Shown: positions 36,031 to 47,799, counted from the stretch's first letter. The stretch: DNA of 64,000 nt from Siphonodentalium dalli (GCA_032622095.1 CP136061.1:199882244-199946243), one strand, 5' to 3'. Numbers and translations are program-made. Notes: generated from the letters alone by a model not told the origin.

Positions 36031-37790
36031 TCCTGAAAGTTTGAACCCAGAATTTGGATACTACGCTGAAATGTATGGGAACCAGAACCAGGGTTATCAA
36101 ATCGATACCAAGGCATTTGCCCCATTCGCTGTTTTTTTGTATTTGACACGTAACTTTGGAACCATATGGATGCCAAGGCATTTGCTTGGTTGGCTGCTTT
36201 TTCATTTGTCAAATGACATTTGAAAATTCTATTCTATTCTATTCCTTCTCCTAGATAGGGTAATGCTTAGGAACCAGAATCATGGATACAAATCAGTGCG
36301 AAGGTATTTGCTCCGCTGGCTTGTTTTTGCATTTGTCACATAACTTTGGAACATCCGATTCAATTTACCTTATTCCAGATAGGGTAAATTATGGGGAACC
36401 AGAAACATGCTTACCATATCGACACCAAGGCATTTGCTCGGTTGGCTGGTTTTTTAATTTGTCACATGACATTGGGACAACCCATTCTCTTTTCTTTATC
36501 CTGGATTGGGCAACATATATATGGGTACCAGAAACATGCTTACAATATCGGTAACATGGCATTTGCTATGTTGTTTTTGTTTTCATTTGTCACATGACAT
36601 TTGAACATCCCATACTCTTTTCTTAATACTAGATATGGTAATATATGGGAACTAGAGAATGCTTATTTATCTTTTCCTGGATAGGGTAATATATGGGATC
36701 CAGAAACATTCTTACCATATCGATACTAAGGCATTTGCTCGGTTGGCTGGTTTTTCATTTGTCACATGCCATTGGAACATCCCATTCTCTTTTCCTTATC
36801 CTGGATAAGGTAATATATGAGTACCAGAAACATGCTTACCATATCGGTACCAAGGTATTTGCTTCAATGGCTGTTTTGTTCATCCCATACTCTGTTCTTA
36901 ATACTAGATATGGTAATATATGGGAACCAGAGACATGCTTGCAATACAGATTCCAGGGCGTTTGCTCTGTTTGGTTGGGTTTTTTTATGTCTCGTGACAC
37001 TGGAACATCCCCTTATCTTGTCCTTGTCTTGGATAGGGATACATATGGGTACCAGATACATGCTTATCATATCGACTCAAAGCATTTGCTCGGTTGGTTT
37101 TTCATTTGCCACATGACATTGGAACATCCCACTCTCTTTTCCTTATCCGGCATAAGGTAATATATGAGTACCAGAATCATGCTTACCATAGTATATCGGT
37201 ACCAGGGCATTTTCTATGCATTGGTACTTTTTTCATTTGTCACATGACATTTGAACATCCCATTCTCTTTTCTTTATACTAGATATGTTAATATATGGGA
37301 ACCAGAAACATGCTTACCATATAGATTCCAAGGCAATTGCTCTGTGTGGCTGTTTTTTTCATGTCACGTGATACTGGAACATCCCATTCTCTGGGATGTT
37401 CCAGTGTCACGTGATATGAAGAAAAAAACAGCCACACAGAGCAAATGCTACGAAACCAGAACCATGGTTACCAAATCAATACCAATGTATCTGCCCTGTT
37501 GGTTGGTTTAAACATTTGTCACATGACTGTGGGGTGTGGAACATCCCATTCCCTTTACCTTATCATAGATAGGGTAGTATATGGGAATGGGAACCAGAGA
37601 CATGCTTACCATATCGATACCAAGGCATTTGCTCGGTTGGCTGGTTTTTGTAGTCGTCACATAACATTGGAACATCATATTATAGTTTCCTTATCGTTGA
37701 TAGGTTAATGTTTGGGAACCAGAACCATGCTTACCATATCGATACCAACGTATTTGCTCTGCTGGTTGGTTTTTGCATGTGTCATCCCCA
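36031..37790. repeat. Tandem repeat D, about 125-bp unit, about 14 diverged copies
   Basis: Consensus pieces: TAATATATGGGAACCAGAAA, CATGCTTACCATATCGATAC, CAAGGCATTTGCTCGGTTGG, TTTTTCATTTGTCACATGAC and ATTGGAACATCCCATTCTCT. TAATATATGGG marks recur at 36382, 36510, 36633, 36685, 36808, 36912, 37036, 37157 and 37287. The many overlapping open frames (Pro/Ser/His/Leu-rich) follow the repeat and are not genes. Confidence 0.92.
37336..37442. repeat. Perfect inversion junction inside repeat D
   Basis: TGCTCTGTGTGGCTGTTTTT ... TGGAACATCCCA, a TTCTC loop, TGGGATGTTCCA ... AAAAACAGCCACACAGAGCA: arms of about 50 bp with few mismatches, where one unit is followed directly by its mirror. Confidence 0.88.
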
Positions 37791-38340
37791 TCTAGCCCCG
37801 ATGAGGCCATTGACGTTTTGCATTGTTCACAGGAACCTTTAACTCAGTCTACTACACCGTGATCACCCCATCTATAGCTGGTATTGCAGACGTGTTTAAT
37901 ATCTTAGCAGCTGGCTATTGACTAGAGCATAGTTTTGGTCAATTTTATGGACTGCACAAAAAAAAATGTTGCTAAATATTAGCAGCTTGTGAATGACACA
38001 TTGCTCTGAGAAATCATTCCCGCCCAATCAAAGCAGTTCCACCATATAGTGGCCCTGCAGAATAACCGAAATCTTGAAGAAACTTTCATTCAAGATTCAT
38101 TTTGGCTTTCGGTGAGCCAATCAGAACAAAGTATCACAAAGCTAATGACTCGACGTATGAAATGAAGATGAATGGCTGTATATGTCACTGGCTGGGTGGT
38201 ATGGGCATATATATAGTTGAATGCATGTACACCATCAGTTCTTTTCTATTATTGAGGTGATATTCTTCTATTACGATGGTTATTGTAGTAGTGGTACACA
38301 ACGTGCATATGGTAGAACACCTTTCTCTACCGTGGCAAAA
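37791..38340. other. No gene recognised
   Basis: Unique sequence between repeat D and the inverted repeat next to USP exon 2. Confidence 0.4.
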
Positions 38341-38344
38341 TTTA

Positions 38345-38620
38345 CCATTGTAAATTGAAGTTGAAAGTTGTTCACGATGGTACACAGACATTTACCATGA
38401 TATTATATACATGCCCATGGTATGTAATAGCGAATGCATGGTGAAATACGTTGCTTTACACAGTAAAATATAACTTCACTGCGGCAAATCACATTTTACA
38501 AAGGTGTTACCATGGTAAATGGTAATTCACCATGGCATTTCACAGTATAGGCAACTTTACCATGGTAAATGTCTGTTTACCGTGGTATTGTGCCAGATAT
38601 CGACTTTCAAAAGAGAAAGT
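38345..38620. mobile_element. Inverted-repeat element beside USP exon 2
   Basis: GGTACACAGACATTTACCATG at 38374 pairs with CATGGTAAATGTCTGTTTACC at 38561, with pairing continuing outward (GTTGAAAGTTGTTCACGATG against CGACTTTCAAAAG). ACCATGG motifs are repeated inside. A small MITE-like element in intron 2. Confidence 0.6.
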
Positions 38621-38893
38621 GGTAACACATTTATGTCAGCCTCCCAAAAATTCCAAGTATCGCATCTAGTAAAGAACGTCAACGCTTCCGTTGCCCAAAA
38701 TTTAGCGTTAGATAATAAAGAGCGTTCTCAATTAATAGCTTTTTGGGTCGTTTTCGACATATTACCGATGCCGGTATGGTTTTGTGGATTTTCGCGATGC
38801 CTGTGTGATACGAACAATTGTCTTAGGAAATTCTGCATTATTTGGTGTGTCTTTAATGATCAGCGTTAACTATTTTCCCTGTGTCTCACTTAC

Positions 38894-38974
38894 CCCATTC
38901 GGCAAGATCTTCTTTGGCGGGAACGTGCACTAATACCACAATATATTCTGGTCGGTGTATATATTTTCGGTACC
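38894..38974 (-). CDS. Universal stress protein gene, exon 2
   Basis: Internal 81-bp exon on the minus strand. It is preceded by a T-rich acceptor (TTTTATTTTTGCAG, AG at 38976-38975) and followed by a strong donor, GTAAGTGAG (from 38893). With the T left by exon 1 it begins TGG, then encodes YRKYIHRPEYIVVLVHVPAK and EDLAEW, ending one base into the next codon (phase 1). The order Trp-Tyr, then HRPE, then a hydrophobic strand ending in VHVP matches the first helix and second beta strand of animal USPs. The exon lies about 23.5 kb from exon 1. Only about 145 bp separate its acceptor from minisatellite C, and an inverted-repeat element lies about 270 bp beyond its donor. Phase match on both sides makes a chance match very unlikely. 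Confidence 0.9.
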
Positions 38975-39117
38975 CTGCAAAAATAAAACACGAGAACAGT
39001 GAGGAGTGTATATCTATTTTGTAATACGACCTTGCTAAATGGCTATAAAAATGAACGTCGTTTTGTGGTACATTTCCAGATATTCTGAATTGCACCACAA
39101 AAAATCGTGGTGCAATC

Positions 39118-42100
39118 AATACAACGCTGCCAGCGCCTCAAACTTACATAACCCTTACAATTCAGCGCCTCAAACTTACATAACGCTTACAAGTCAGCGC
39201 CTCAAACTTACATAACGCTTACAATTCAGCGTCTCAAACTTACATAACGCTTACAATTCAGCACCTCAAACTTACATAACGCTTACAATTCAACGTCTCA
39301 AACTTACATAACGCTTACAATTCAGCGTCTCAAACTTACATAACACTTACAATTCAGCGTCTCAGACTTACATAGCGCTTACAATTCAACGTCTCAAACT
39401 TACATAACGCTTACAATTCAGCGCCTCAAACTTACATAACGCTTACAATTCAGCGCCTCAAACTTACATAACGCTTACAATTCAGCGCCTCAAACTTACA
39501 TAACGCTTACAATTCAGCGCCTCAAACTTACATAACGCTTACAATTCAGCACCTCAAACTTACATAACGCTTACAATTCAGCGCCTCAAACTTACATAAC
39601 GCTTACAATTCAGCACCTCAAACTTACATAACGCTTACAATTCAGCGTCTCAGACTTACATAACGCTTACAATTCAGCGCCTCAAACTTACATAACGCTT
39701 ACAATTCAGCGCCTCAAACTTACATAACGCTTACAATTCAACGTCTCAAACTTACATAACGCTTACAATTCAGCGTCTCAAACTTACATAACGCTTACAA
39801 TTCAGCGTCTCAAACATACATAACCCTTACAATTCAGCACCTCAAACTTACATAACGCTTACAATTCAGCACCTCAAACTTACATAGCGCTTACAATTCA
39901 GCGTCTCAAACTTACATAACGCTTACAATTCAGCGTCTCAAACTTACATAACGCTTACAATTCAGCGTCTCAGACTTACATAGCGCTTACAATTCAACGT
40001 CTCAAACTTACATAATGCTTACAATTCAGCACCTCAAACTTACATAACGCTTACAATTCAGCGCCTCAAACTTACATAACACTTACAATTCAGCACCTCA
40101 AACTTACATAACGCTTACAATTCAGCGCCTCAAACTTACATAACGCTTACAATTCAGCACCTCAAACTTACATAACGCTTACAATTCAGCACCTCAAACT
40201 TACATAACGCTTACAATTCAGCACCTCAAACTTACATAACGCTTACAATTCAGCGTCTCAGACTTACATAACGCTTACAATTCAACGTCTCAAACTTACA
40301 TAACGCTTACAATTCAGCACCTCAAACTTACATAGCGCTTACAATTCAGCACCTCAAACTTACATAACGCTTACAATTCAGCGTCTCAGACTTACATAAC
40401 GCTTACAATTCAACGTCTCAAACTTACATAACGCTTACAATTCAGCACCTCAAACTTACATAACGCTTACAATTCAGCACCTCAAACTTACATAACGCTT
40501 ACAATTCAGCGTCTCAAACTTACATAACGCTTACAATTCAGCGTCTCAAACTTACATAACGCTTACAATTCAGCGTCTCAGACTTACATAGCGCTTACAA
40601 TTCAACGTCTCAAACTTACATAACGCTTACAATTCAGCGCCTCAAACTTACATAACGCTTACAATTCAGCGCCTCAAACTTACATAACGCTTACAATTCA
40701 ACGTCTCAAACTTACATAACGCTTACAATTCAGCACCTCAAACTTACATAACGCTTACAATTCAGCACCTCAAACTTACATAGCGCTTACAATTCAGCGT
40801 CTCAAACTTATATAACGCTTACAATTCAGCGTCTCAAACTTACATAACGCTTACAATTCAGCGTCTCAGACTTACATAGCGCTTACAATTCAACGTCTCA
40901 AACTTACATAATGCTTACAATTCAGCGCCTCAAACTTACATAACGCTTACAATTCAGCGCCTCAAACTTACATAACGCTTACAATTCAGCGCCTCAAACT
41001 TACATAACGCTTACAATTCAGCGCCTCAAACTTACATAACGCTTACAATTCAGTGCCTCAAACTTACATAACGCTTACAATTCAGCACCTCAAACTTACA
41101 TAACGCTTACAATTCAGCACCTCAAACTTACATAACGCTTACAATTCAGCACCTCAAACTTACATAACGCTTACAATTCAGCGTCTCAGACTTACATAAC
41201 GCTTACAATTCAACGTCTCAAACTTACATAACGCTTACATTTCAGCGTCTCAAACTTACATAACGCTTACAATTCAGCACCTCAAACTTACATAACGCTT
41301 ACAATTCAACGTCTCAAACTTACATAACGCTTACAATTCAGCGTCTCAAACTTACATAACGCTTACAATTCAGCGTCTCAGACTTACATAGCGCTTACAA
41401 TTCAACGTCTCAAACTTACATAACGCTTACAATTCAGCGCCTCAAACTTACATAACGCTTACAATTCAGCGCCTCAAACTTACATAACGCTTACAATTCA
41501 GCGCCTCAAACTTACATAACGCTTACAATTCAGCGTCTCAAACTTATATAACGCTTACAATTCAGCGTCTCAAACTTACATAACGCTTACAATTCAGCGT
41601 CTCAGACTTACATAGCGCTTACAATTCAACGTCTCAAACTTACATAATGCTTACAATTCAGCGCCTCAAACTTACATAACGCATACAATTCAGCGCCTCA
41701 AACTTACATAACGATTACAATTCAGCGCCTCAAACTTACATAACGCTTACAATTCAGTGCCTCAAACTTACATAACGCTTACAATTCAGCACCTCAAACT
41801 TACATAACGCTTACAATTCAGCACCTCAAACTTACATAACGCTTACAATTCAACGTCTCAAACTTACATAACGCTTACAATTCAGCGTCTCAAACTTACA
41901 TAACGCTTACAATTCAGCGCCTCAAACTTACATAACGCTTACAATTCAGCACCTCAAACTTACATAACGCTTACAATTCAGCGCCTCAAACTTACATAAC
42001 GCTTACAATTCAGCACCTCAAACTTACATAACGCTTACAATTCAGCACCTCAAACTTACATAACGCTTACAATTCAGCGTCTCAGACTTACATAACGCTT

Positions 42101-42257
42101 ACATTCAGCACCTCAAACTTACATAACGCTTACAATTCAACGTCTCAAACTTACATAACGCTTACAATTCAGTGCCTCAAACTTACATAACGCTTACATT
42201 TCAGCGCCTCAAACTTACATAACGTCTCAAACTTACATAACGCTTACAATTCAATTT
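39118..42257. repeat. Minisatellite C, 32-bp unit, about 98 copies
   Basis: Unit CAGCGCCTCAAACTTACATA plus ACGCTTACAATT. Main variants are GCGCC, GCACC, GCGTC and ACGTC at the start, and a CAGACTTACATAGCGC form that is always followed by ACGTC, showing that blocks of units were duplicated. The first unit has TAACCC. It lies in USP intron 1, about 145 bp from the exon 2 acceptor. Confidence 0.98.
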
Positions 42258-42403
42258 GAATTGTTTAATTTGATACTGGACTGAAAAAAGAGACATATGA
42301 TGACTATCTGCTAATTCACACTGAGATAGTTATGTAAGATCGAACAAAAATAATACTTACCTGCAAAATTTTGCAAGATAATAATGTATATTTCGACCTA
42401 TTA

Positions 42404-42505
42404 TCAACGCTGCCAGCGCCTCAAACATACATAACCCTTACAATTCAGCACCTCAAACTTACTTAACGCTTACAATTCAGCGTCTCAGACTTACATAACG
42501 CTTAA
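42404..42505. repeat. Detached head of minisatellite C
   Basis: About three more units, beginning CAACGCTGCCAGCGCCTCAA and ACATACATAACCC exactly as the main array begins at 39122. The array start and its left flank have been copied to the far side of a 146-bp spacer. Confidence 0.9.
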
Positions 42506-43550
42506 AGGATATAAAGGAGCCAAGTGATAATATCTTAAGAGTAGACTGATGTTTTACTTGTTACATATACACCACGTATATCTTTTCCTGATATTAGATG
42601 GAATTCTACCTGCACACGAGTAAATTGGAACTGCATTTGCATTATCAAATCACCCACGCCCATGAAGAATGTATCATTACAACGTATACTTTTTATAACC
42701 GGTTGGGAGTAATCCTTTCTGCATTGGAAGGGTTGATGCGATGTTTCAGTTCTCCTCGGATCCAATTTATCAAGTGTAATGTCTACTTAATTAACGAGTT
42801 GATGTCTAGACAACATCAATTAACAAGTACTAACAAATAAACAGAGATCCATTTATGATTTAACCCGCTTTTGTGCAAACTTCGGCAATACTAAAAGTTT
42901 TTCAATTTAGCCCCACCAAGAACTCTATACTCTGATAAAAGGCCGCCATCGATCATCAAACCCCATGAAGCAAGAACAGATTTTATTTTATGTGGTATGA
43001 GACCTAAGTAGCTTCATCGTAATCAATGTAAAAAAATGACTCACAAATGAATTTGTTAATTAGAATCAAAGAGCTATATAATATATATATTTGGGTCACT
43101 GAGGTTAAACGCTTGTATCTGCAAACGTTTGTCTTAGTAAATGAGCCGGTGGTTGCTTATAAAGCGAGCCATATAATCCAGATTTATTGAGGTACGTGCT
43201 TGCCACCTATTACATTCACCGATGGCTGTTGGAGGTACGCGCTATAGCGGCTATACATACCTGGGTTCGGCTATATATACGACATAATTACTTGTGCAGA
43301 GGGTATCACAAACTATAGTACTGGCCATAAAAACGAATTCGTGAAAGATTTTGTGTATTCGTCCAACTGATAAGCCACACGATCTCTGTCAAGGACTCGG
43401 AGTCATAGAGAACAGTGTTTATATTTAGGACTTATCATATGCACTCTGATTCTCCTCCAAGCTGTTAAAGATGTCTCAAGACGAATCGAGCCTAGTGATA
43501 CTAGAGTAGACTGACGATTCACTTGTTAAATGCACTATCGCTTCCTGACA
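42506..43550. other. No gene recognised
   Basis: Unassigned. AGAGTAGACTGATGTTTTAC near 42539 has a relative at 43504 (AGAGTAGACTGACGATTCAC), a short direct repeat about 1 kb apart. Confidence 0.4.
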
Positions 43551-43553
43551 ACA

Positions 43554-43800
43554 CTCACAACAACAGCAGCCGCAACAACAACAACAACAACAACAACAAC
43601 AGCAACAACAACAATACAAATAACAATAGCAACAACAGCAACGCAAATAACAACAATAGCAGCCGCAGAAATAATAAGAACAACAACGGTAGCAACAAGA
43701 AGAACTAACATCGCAGCAGAAACAAAAAGTAGAATACGAAGAAGAAGAGCAACAACAACAACAACAGCAGCAGCAGCAGCAGCAACAACAGTAACACCAT
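43554..43800. repeat. (CAA)n/(CAG)n trinucleotide tract
   Basis: Imperfect CAA, CAG and GAA triplets. The open frames here (poly-Asn in one frame, poly-Thr in another) follow from triplet periodicity and have no flanking domain. Confidence 0.93.
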
Positions 43801-44700
43801 TAGCATTCTCAAAACCGTCGGGCTAATTCACATGTAGGCGACCGGAAACGACACGCACAAGCTGTGTGCTTGATGACCGTGGGTGGAGGGTGGGTGGGGT
43901 GGGGTAATACAGATGTGCTTAGGATTCCAGCCCAACTTGTATTAGAAATATTTGTTCTAAAATTTGCTCCATTCTCGGAACCAAATGAAGAATAAGAATG
44001 TCACCAAGAACCAAAACCGACATTTCATTGGTTCTACAACAGTCCTACTACAATTATTAAAACATTTCTTAATAACATAACATAACAATCTTTTGGTTCT
44101 ACATTAGAACCAGTTGTTTCAAAAGTTTGTTCTATCCCAGAACCGAATATGTTTGGTTCTTCCAGAAGAATCTAAGCATTCGGATAGAAAAGATTGTTCC
44201 AGATGGTTGTTCAGAAATAACTAAATGAGTTCCAGGTTCGGCACGAAAAAAAAAAACGTTTTGATTTGGTTCTTGGTAAAGAGCCGATTTGATTTCCCTG
44301 TAGTGGCGACAGAAATAACTATTATTTTTAATTTTTCTATTAAAAAAAATACATTCTTTGGTGTGTATATATAGGACTAGTTAAATATGTGGCAGTTAGT
44401 TTTCACTATTTTTTTTATCAGCAGGACATTGTAAAACACTCTATTAAATTAGATTGTGTACGTTGTTTTAACTGTAGGTCTGGAATCCTGAATATAGCTT
44501 TAATAAATTGTATTAAGAAATATATTCGGGCCGAATTGCCTTATAATGCAGTGACCTTTTGCCGACAACATATATATGTTTACGAGTCATCGTAATACCA
44601 CCAAAAGGGATACATTTATACCTGATTTATGACAATGTGACACCAGTTGATAGCAATAAACCCTTTCACGACTGAAGCTTCCTGATTTTTTTTCGAAAAC
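43801..44700. other. No gene; GGTTCT/AGAACC-rich stretch
   Basis: Between 43970 and 44290 GGTTCT, AGAACC and GTTCC motifs recur in both orientations, probably a decayed repeat. No coding signal. Confidence 0.4.
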
Positions 44701-44707
44701 CCTCTGT

Positions 44708-45105
44708 CAACCCTTTACCCAACAGAACGGCCCTGTGCCAATGCATTCTCTTATATATGCGAGTCGACCATAGGTCGCCTCGCATATATAAGAGAATGCA
44801 TTGGCTTAACACATTAAAAATTATAAAATTGTTAAAGAATGTAAGAAAAAATGGTAAAAAGTGTTAAAAAAAGATTTTTTTAGGCCAATGCATTCTCTTA
44901 TATATGCGAGGCGACCTATGGTCGACTCGCATATATAAGAGAATGCATTGGCACAGGGCATAACTGTAACCATCACAATGTGGTCAAGGAGCCGGTTCCA
45001 ATGATATCCATATTTGTATGGTTCTATTGAGACAGACCGAAGATATTTTAGGCTGTTGAAGCTTTATTTGGCCGGTTTTGGCCGGTTTGTTGGGTAAAGG
45101 GTTAA
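44708..45105. repeat. Nested cruciform: two hairpins within an inverted repeat
   Basis: Outer ends AACCCTTTACCCAAC (about 44709) and GTTGGGTAAAGGGTT (about 45089). Inside, GCCCTGTGCC (44730) pairs with GGCACAGGGC (44950). Each arm is itself a palindrome: 44738-44804 and 44885-44951 both read CCAATGCATTCTCTTATATA ... TATATAAGAGAATGCATTGG around a GTCGACCATAGGTCGCC-type centre. A decayed third hairpin lies at 45104-45165. Confidence 0.9.
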
Positions 45106-45374
45106 TGCATGCTCTTGTATGTGCACGTCTTCCACGGGGAGCATCGCATACATAAGAGAATACATTTGCCTAAAAATATTTACACTGACATTATAAGCCA
45201 GTGCATTGTTTTATGTATTGCGAAACTCCCTATGGGCGTTTATATTAAAGATCACTGGCACACGATCTTTGATTCTGCACCAGCGCGGCTCCAGTATGAA
45301 ATTGTTAAAGATTGTCTATCTCTTCCTAAAACGTTTTATATAGTTTCCGGGGTATACAACAATAAATATGAGTG

Positions 45375-45628
45375 GAAGACACCTGTCCGGAAACGCTTCT
45401 ATCAATTAATAATGATTTTATACATCGATATTTTCTTATATAATCCGATAATCAAGTGTGACATTTTATTGTCCCTATTTTTAGATAGAGTTATGCCGCA
45501 TACTACTCTTCGAACTAATGCGAGCCGTAAAATGTTCCGAATTGATTGTACATGTATGTATACTAAACCAGAAAATTCGAAATGAAATCAATATTAATTG
45601 ATAGAAGCGTTTCCGGACAGATGTCTTG
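45375..45628. mobile_element. MITE with 44-bp inverted ends
   Basis: GAAGACACCTGTCCGGAAAC then GCTTCTATCAATTAATAATG on the left; the right arm (45584-45628) is its complement with about three mismatches. The 158-residue open frame at 45109-45585 crosses the hairpin remnant and the left arm of this element, so it is judged non-coding. Confidence 0.82.
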
Positions 45629-45699
45629 CTCGGGTGAAGAATGCGAAATTTATAATTGGCCCTTCAAGCCATTTAAAATAATTATCTGGGATAAACAGC

Positions 45700-46010
45700 A
45701 CATATAGCATAACTCTCCGGATAAAGTCATATCTTTCTTTTAAGTTGATAATAAACGCTCTTTATTGCTAATTATTAGTGCCTCTTTAAGTCATTTGAGA
45801 TCAACAGCACCTATCCTGTGACATTTCCGGAGTCATTTTACTTTTGTGCACCAATGTTACCACATATCATCTGGTCTAATATTAAACGCTCTTTATGCAT
45901 AATATAATTTATTTGTCCCCCCCCTTTAAGTCATCTGATGACAAAGGCGCATATCCCATGCCAATCCGCTGACCAGGTGGCCCATCTACATATCTTCTAA
46001 GCTTATTTAT
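45700..46010. repeat. Two diverged repeats with AACGCTCTTTAT
   Basis: Near 45754 and 45885, about 131 bp apart: TAAACGCTCTTTAT, then TTTAAGTCAT...TGA.ATCAACAGCACC / TTTAAGTCATCTGATGACAA, then ATCCTGTGAC / ATCCCATGCC. A short tandem duplication. Confidence 0.6.
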
Positions 46011-46238
46011 CCCCGTGTTTCAATTTTCACCGACCAGATTGCAATCATGTTGGGTATATAGTTAATTATTTAGTTAAATTAATTAGTAGTGCCAATTTAA
46101 GACATCTGAGGGACCTACCTAATAAGATGTACATGATCAAATTACCCATATGTAAACATTTTCAGCTCAGAGGATCCAACCGTTTGGCCGCATCTAGCCA
46201 ATATACAATATACTAGCTTGTTGCAACATGCGGCTGTA

Positions 46239-46495
46239 CAGTAATGCCCTAAATAATCGACTCCTTAACCACAGCATAATTATGGGTAATTTCTCAGGAT
46301 TTAGTCGGAAATATTGCTTGTTGCCTTTCATCGGAAAGCTCTCAATGCCCATAATTGTGCTGTGGTTATGGATTTGATTGTTTACTCACTGAGAGCTTTC
46401 CGACGAAAAGCAACAAGCCATATTTCCGACTAAATCCTGAAAAATTACCCATAATTCTGCTGTGGTTAAGGAGTCGATTATTTAGGGCATTACTG
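46239..46495. mobile_element. Palindromic TA MITE, copy 2
   Basis: CAGTAATGCCCTAAATAATC at left and complement at right, TA on both sides (46237-46238, 46496-46497). The centre is rearranged (CCCATAATTGTGCTGTGGTTATGG), so it is 43 bp longer than copy 1. Confidence 0.9.
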
Positions 46496-46497
46496 TA

Positions 46498-47799
46498 TAT
46501 TTATGACGAGAAAAAGACTAGCTGTCAGTGTAGCTGATGGGGCCATTGCGACAAGACGCCGATGGCATCAGTAGTAAGGGTTTCAGACAAATCACAAGTG
46601 TAGTTAGCTTTTCAGCGGCGATAACTTTTGTAGGCAGCATTTAGAATCTCGTGGTTTCATCACGTGGTATGCAATAGATGATCACTGAGAAATTGACGTT
46701 GATTCTACAGGAATAACATTCGAGCAAGGGTACATCAATTTGTTCACATTCCCGTGTTATGAGAAATCATTTGAAAGCTTTTACAATATACAAATATCTT
46801 TTATGTTGTAATTGTTTCACTTGTCTGATCAAAATATGAAAACTAGTTTCGTTCTATGCGCAAACAGCTTACTACGAAAGTAATCACCGACGAAAAGCTG
46901 CGCCAGCCTATATATATGTTATACAATTATGTTATATATGTTGATTCAGCAAGAAATTTCTAATTATAGAAAATGTTTGTGTAACCATGTTACTCCCTAA
47001 ATCACGCTACTAACAGGGTCTTGAATAAGAGCAGACTTCCGCGACCTGGACCTGGTTTACAGCGGGCACATAGGTCACTCAGAACACCACCTAGAAATGT
47101 CCTCTCATACCTGGCCAAAAACATCTGGAAGAAATGGCTTTGAATGTCTTTACAATCATGGTGTAGTACAATTTAAAGACATATTGCCACATGTTGAAAC
47201 CTTTGAACAACGTCGGGCTGAGACACCCTAAACCCCATTGGCGCCACGTCCCTGTATATATTTGATGCAGCTACGTGGGAGGCAATGGTTTTGACACTGT
47301 ACAAAAACGTAAATGTTCAATAAGCACAAATAGACATGTCGTTTCTCAGCCAGCATGGTTTGCTATTTTGTTTAGTTAAATAGTCATTGCTATAGTAATA
47401 TCCTACACAAAGCTGCAAAGCACACCGATGCCAAGTTTTCAACCACGAATTATATTAGTCCGGCACCGCTCCATGATTCTTTTCACATGCCACTATTATT
47501 TGCAGAAAAGCCAAAACACTCTTGATTGCGATGTGGGAATTCATTAGTCGGATACGAGTTTTGTAGAGTATTCACGATATGCTCTGGATATCAGTGATAC
47601 GAATTGTGCCGCCGGTGCCAAAATTAACCAGCCGAACATCTGTACGTAAACATCACTGGAGTACGCACACTATACAATATAACTCGTATTCCCTTAGATC
47701 GGGGTCGTAACTAGAGGGTGTGCTTCCCCGGGCGCCACCTCAATATCATGTTCCACATATTTTTTTTTTGCGATAGGAAATTTCATTTTAAAGGAAAAC
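46498..47799. other. No gene; hAT-like right end at 47241-47254
   Basis: GCGCCACGTCCCTG at 47241-47254 is a hAT-family right terminus; no matching left end was found. The rest is unassigned. Confidence 0.45.

Larger units (their letters stand above)
8531..38893 (-). other. USP intron 2 (about 30.4 kb)
   Basis: The GT-AG interval between exons 2 and 3, phase 1. It contains minisatellite B, the duplicated gene family on the opposite strand (one intact frame and two broken copies), the 5.2-kb foldback element, LINE fragments, MITEs and tandem repeat D. No extra USP exon was seen, and the phases of exons 2 and 3 fit directly, so none is needed. Confidence 0.82.

Noticed and set aside
36031-37708. 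Cluster of overlapping 60-155 residue frames
   Set aside because: All follow the 125-bp tandem repeat D, shift frame with it and have no domain pattern.
39118-42257. CRISPR array
   Set aside because: Contiguous 32-bp tandem units without spacers; a minisatellite.
43523-43826. Poly-Asn and poly-Thr proteins
   Set aside because: Two frames of the same CAA/CAG microsatellite; no unique flanking coding sequence.
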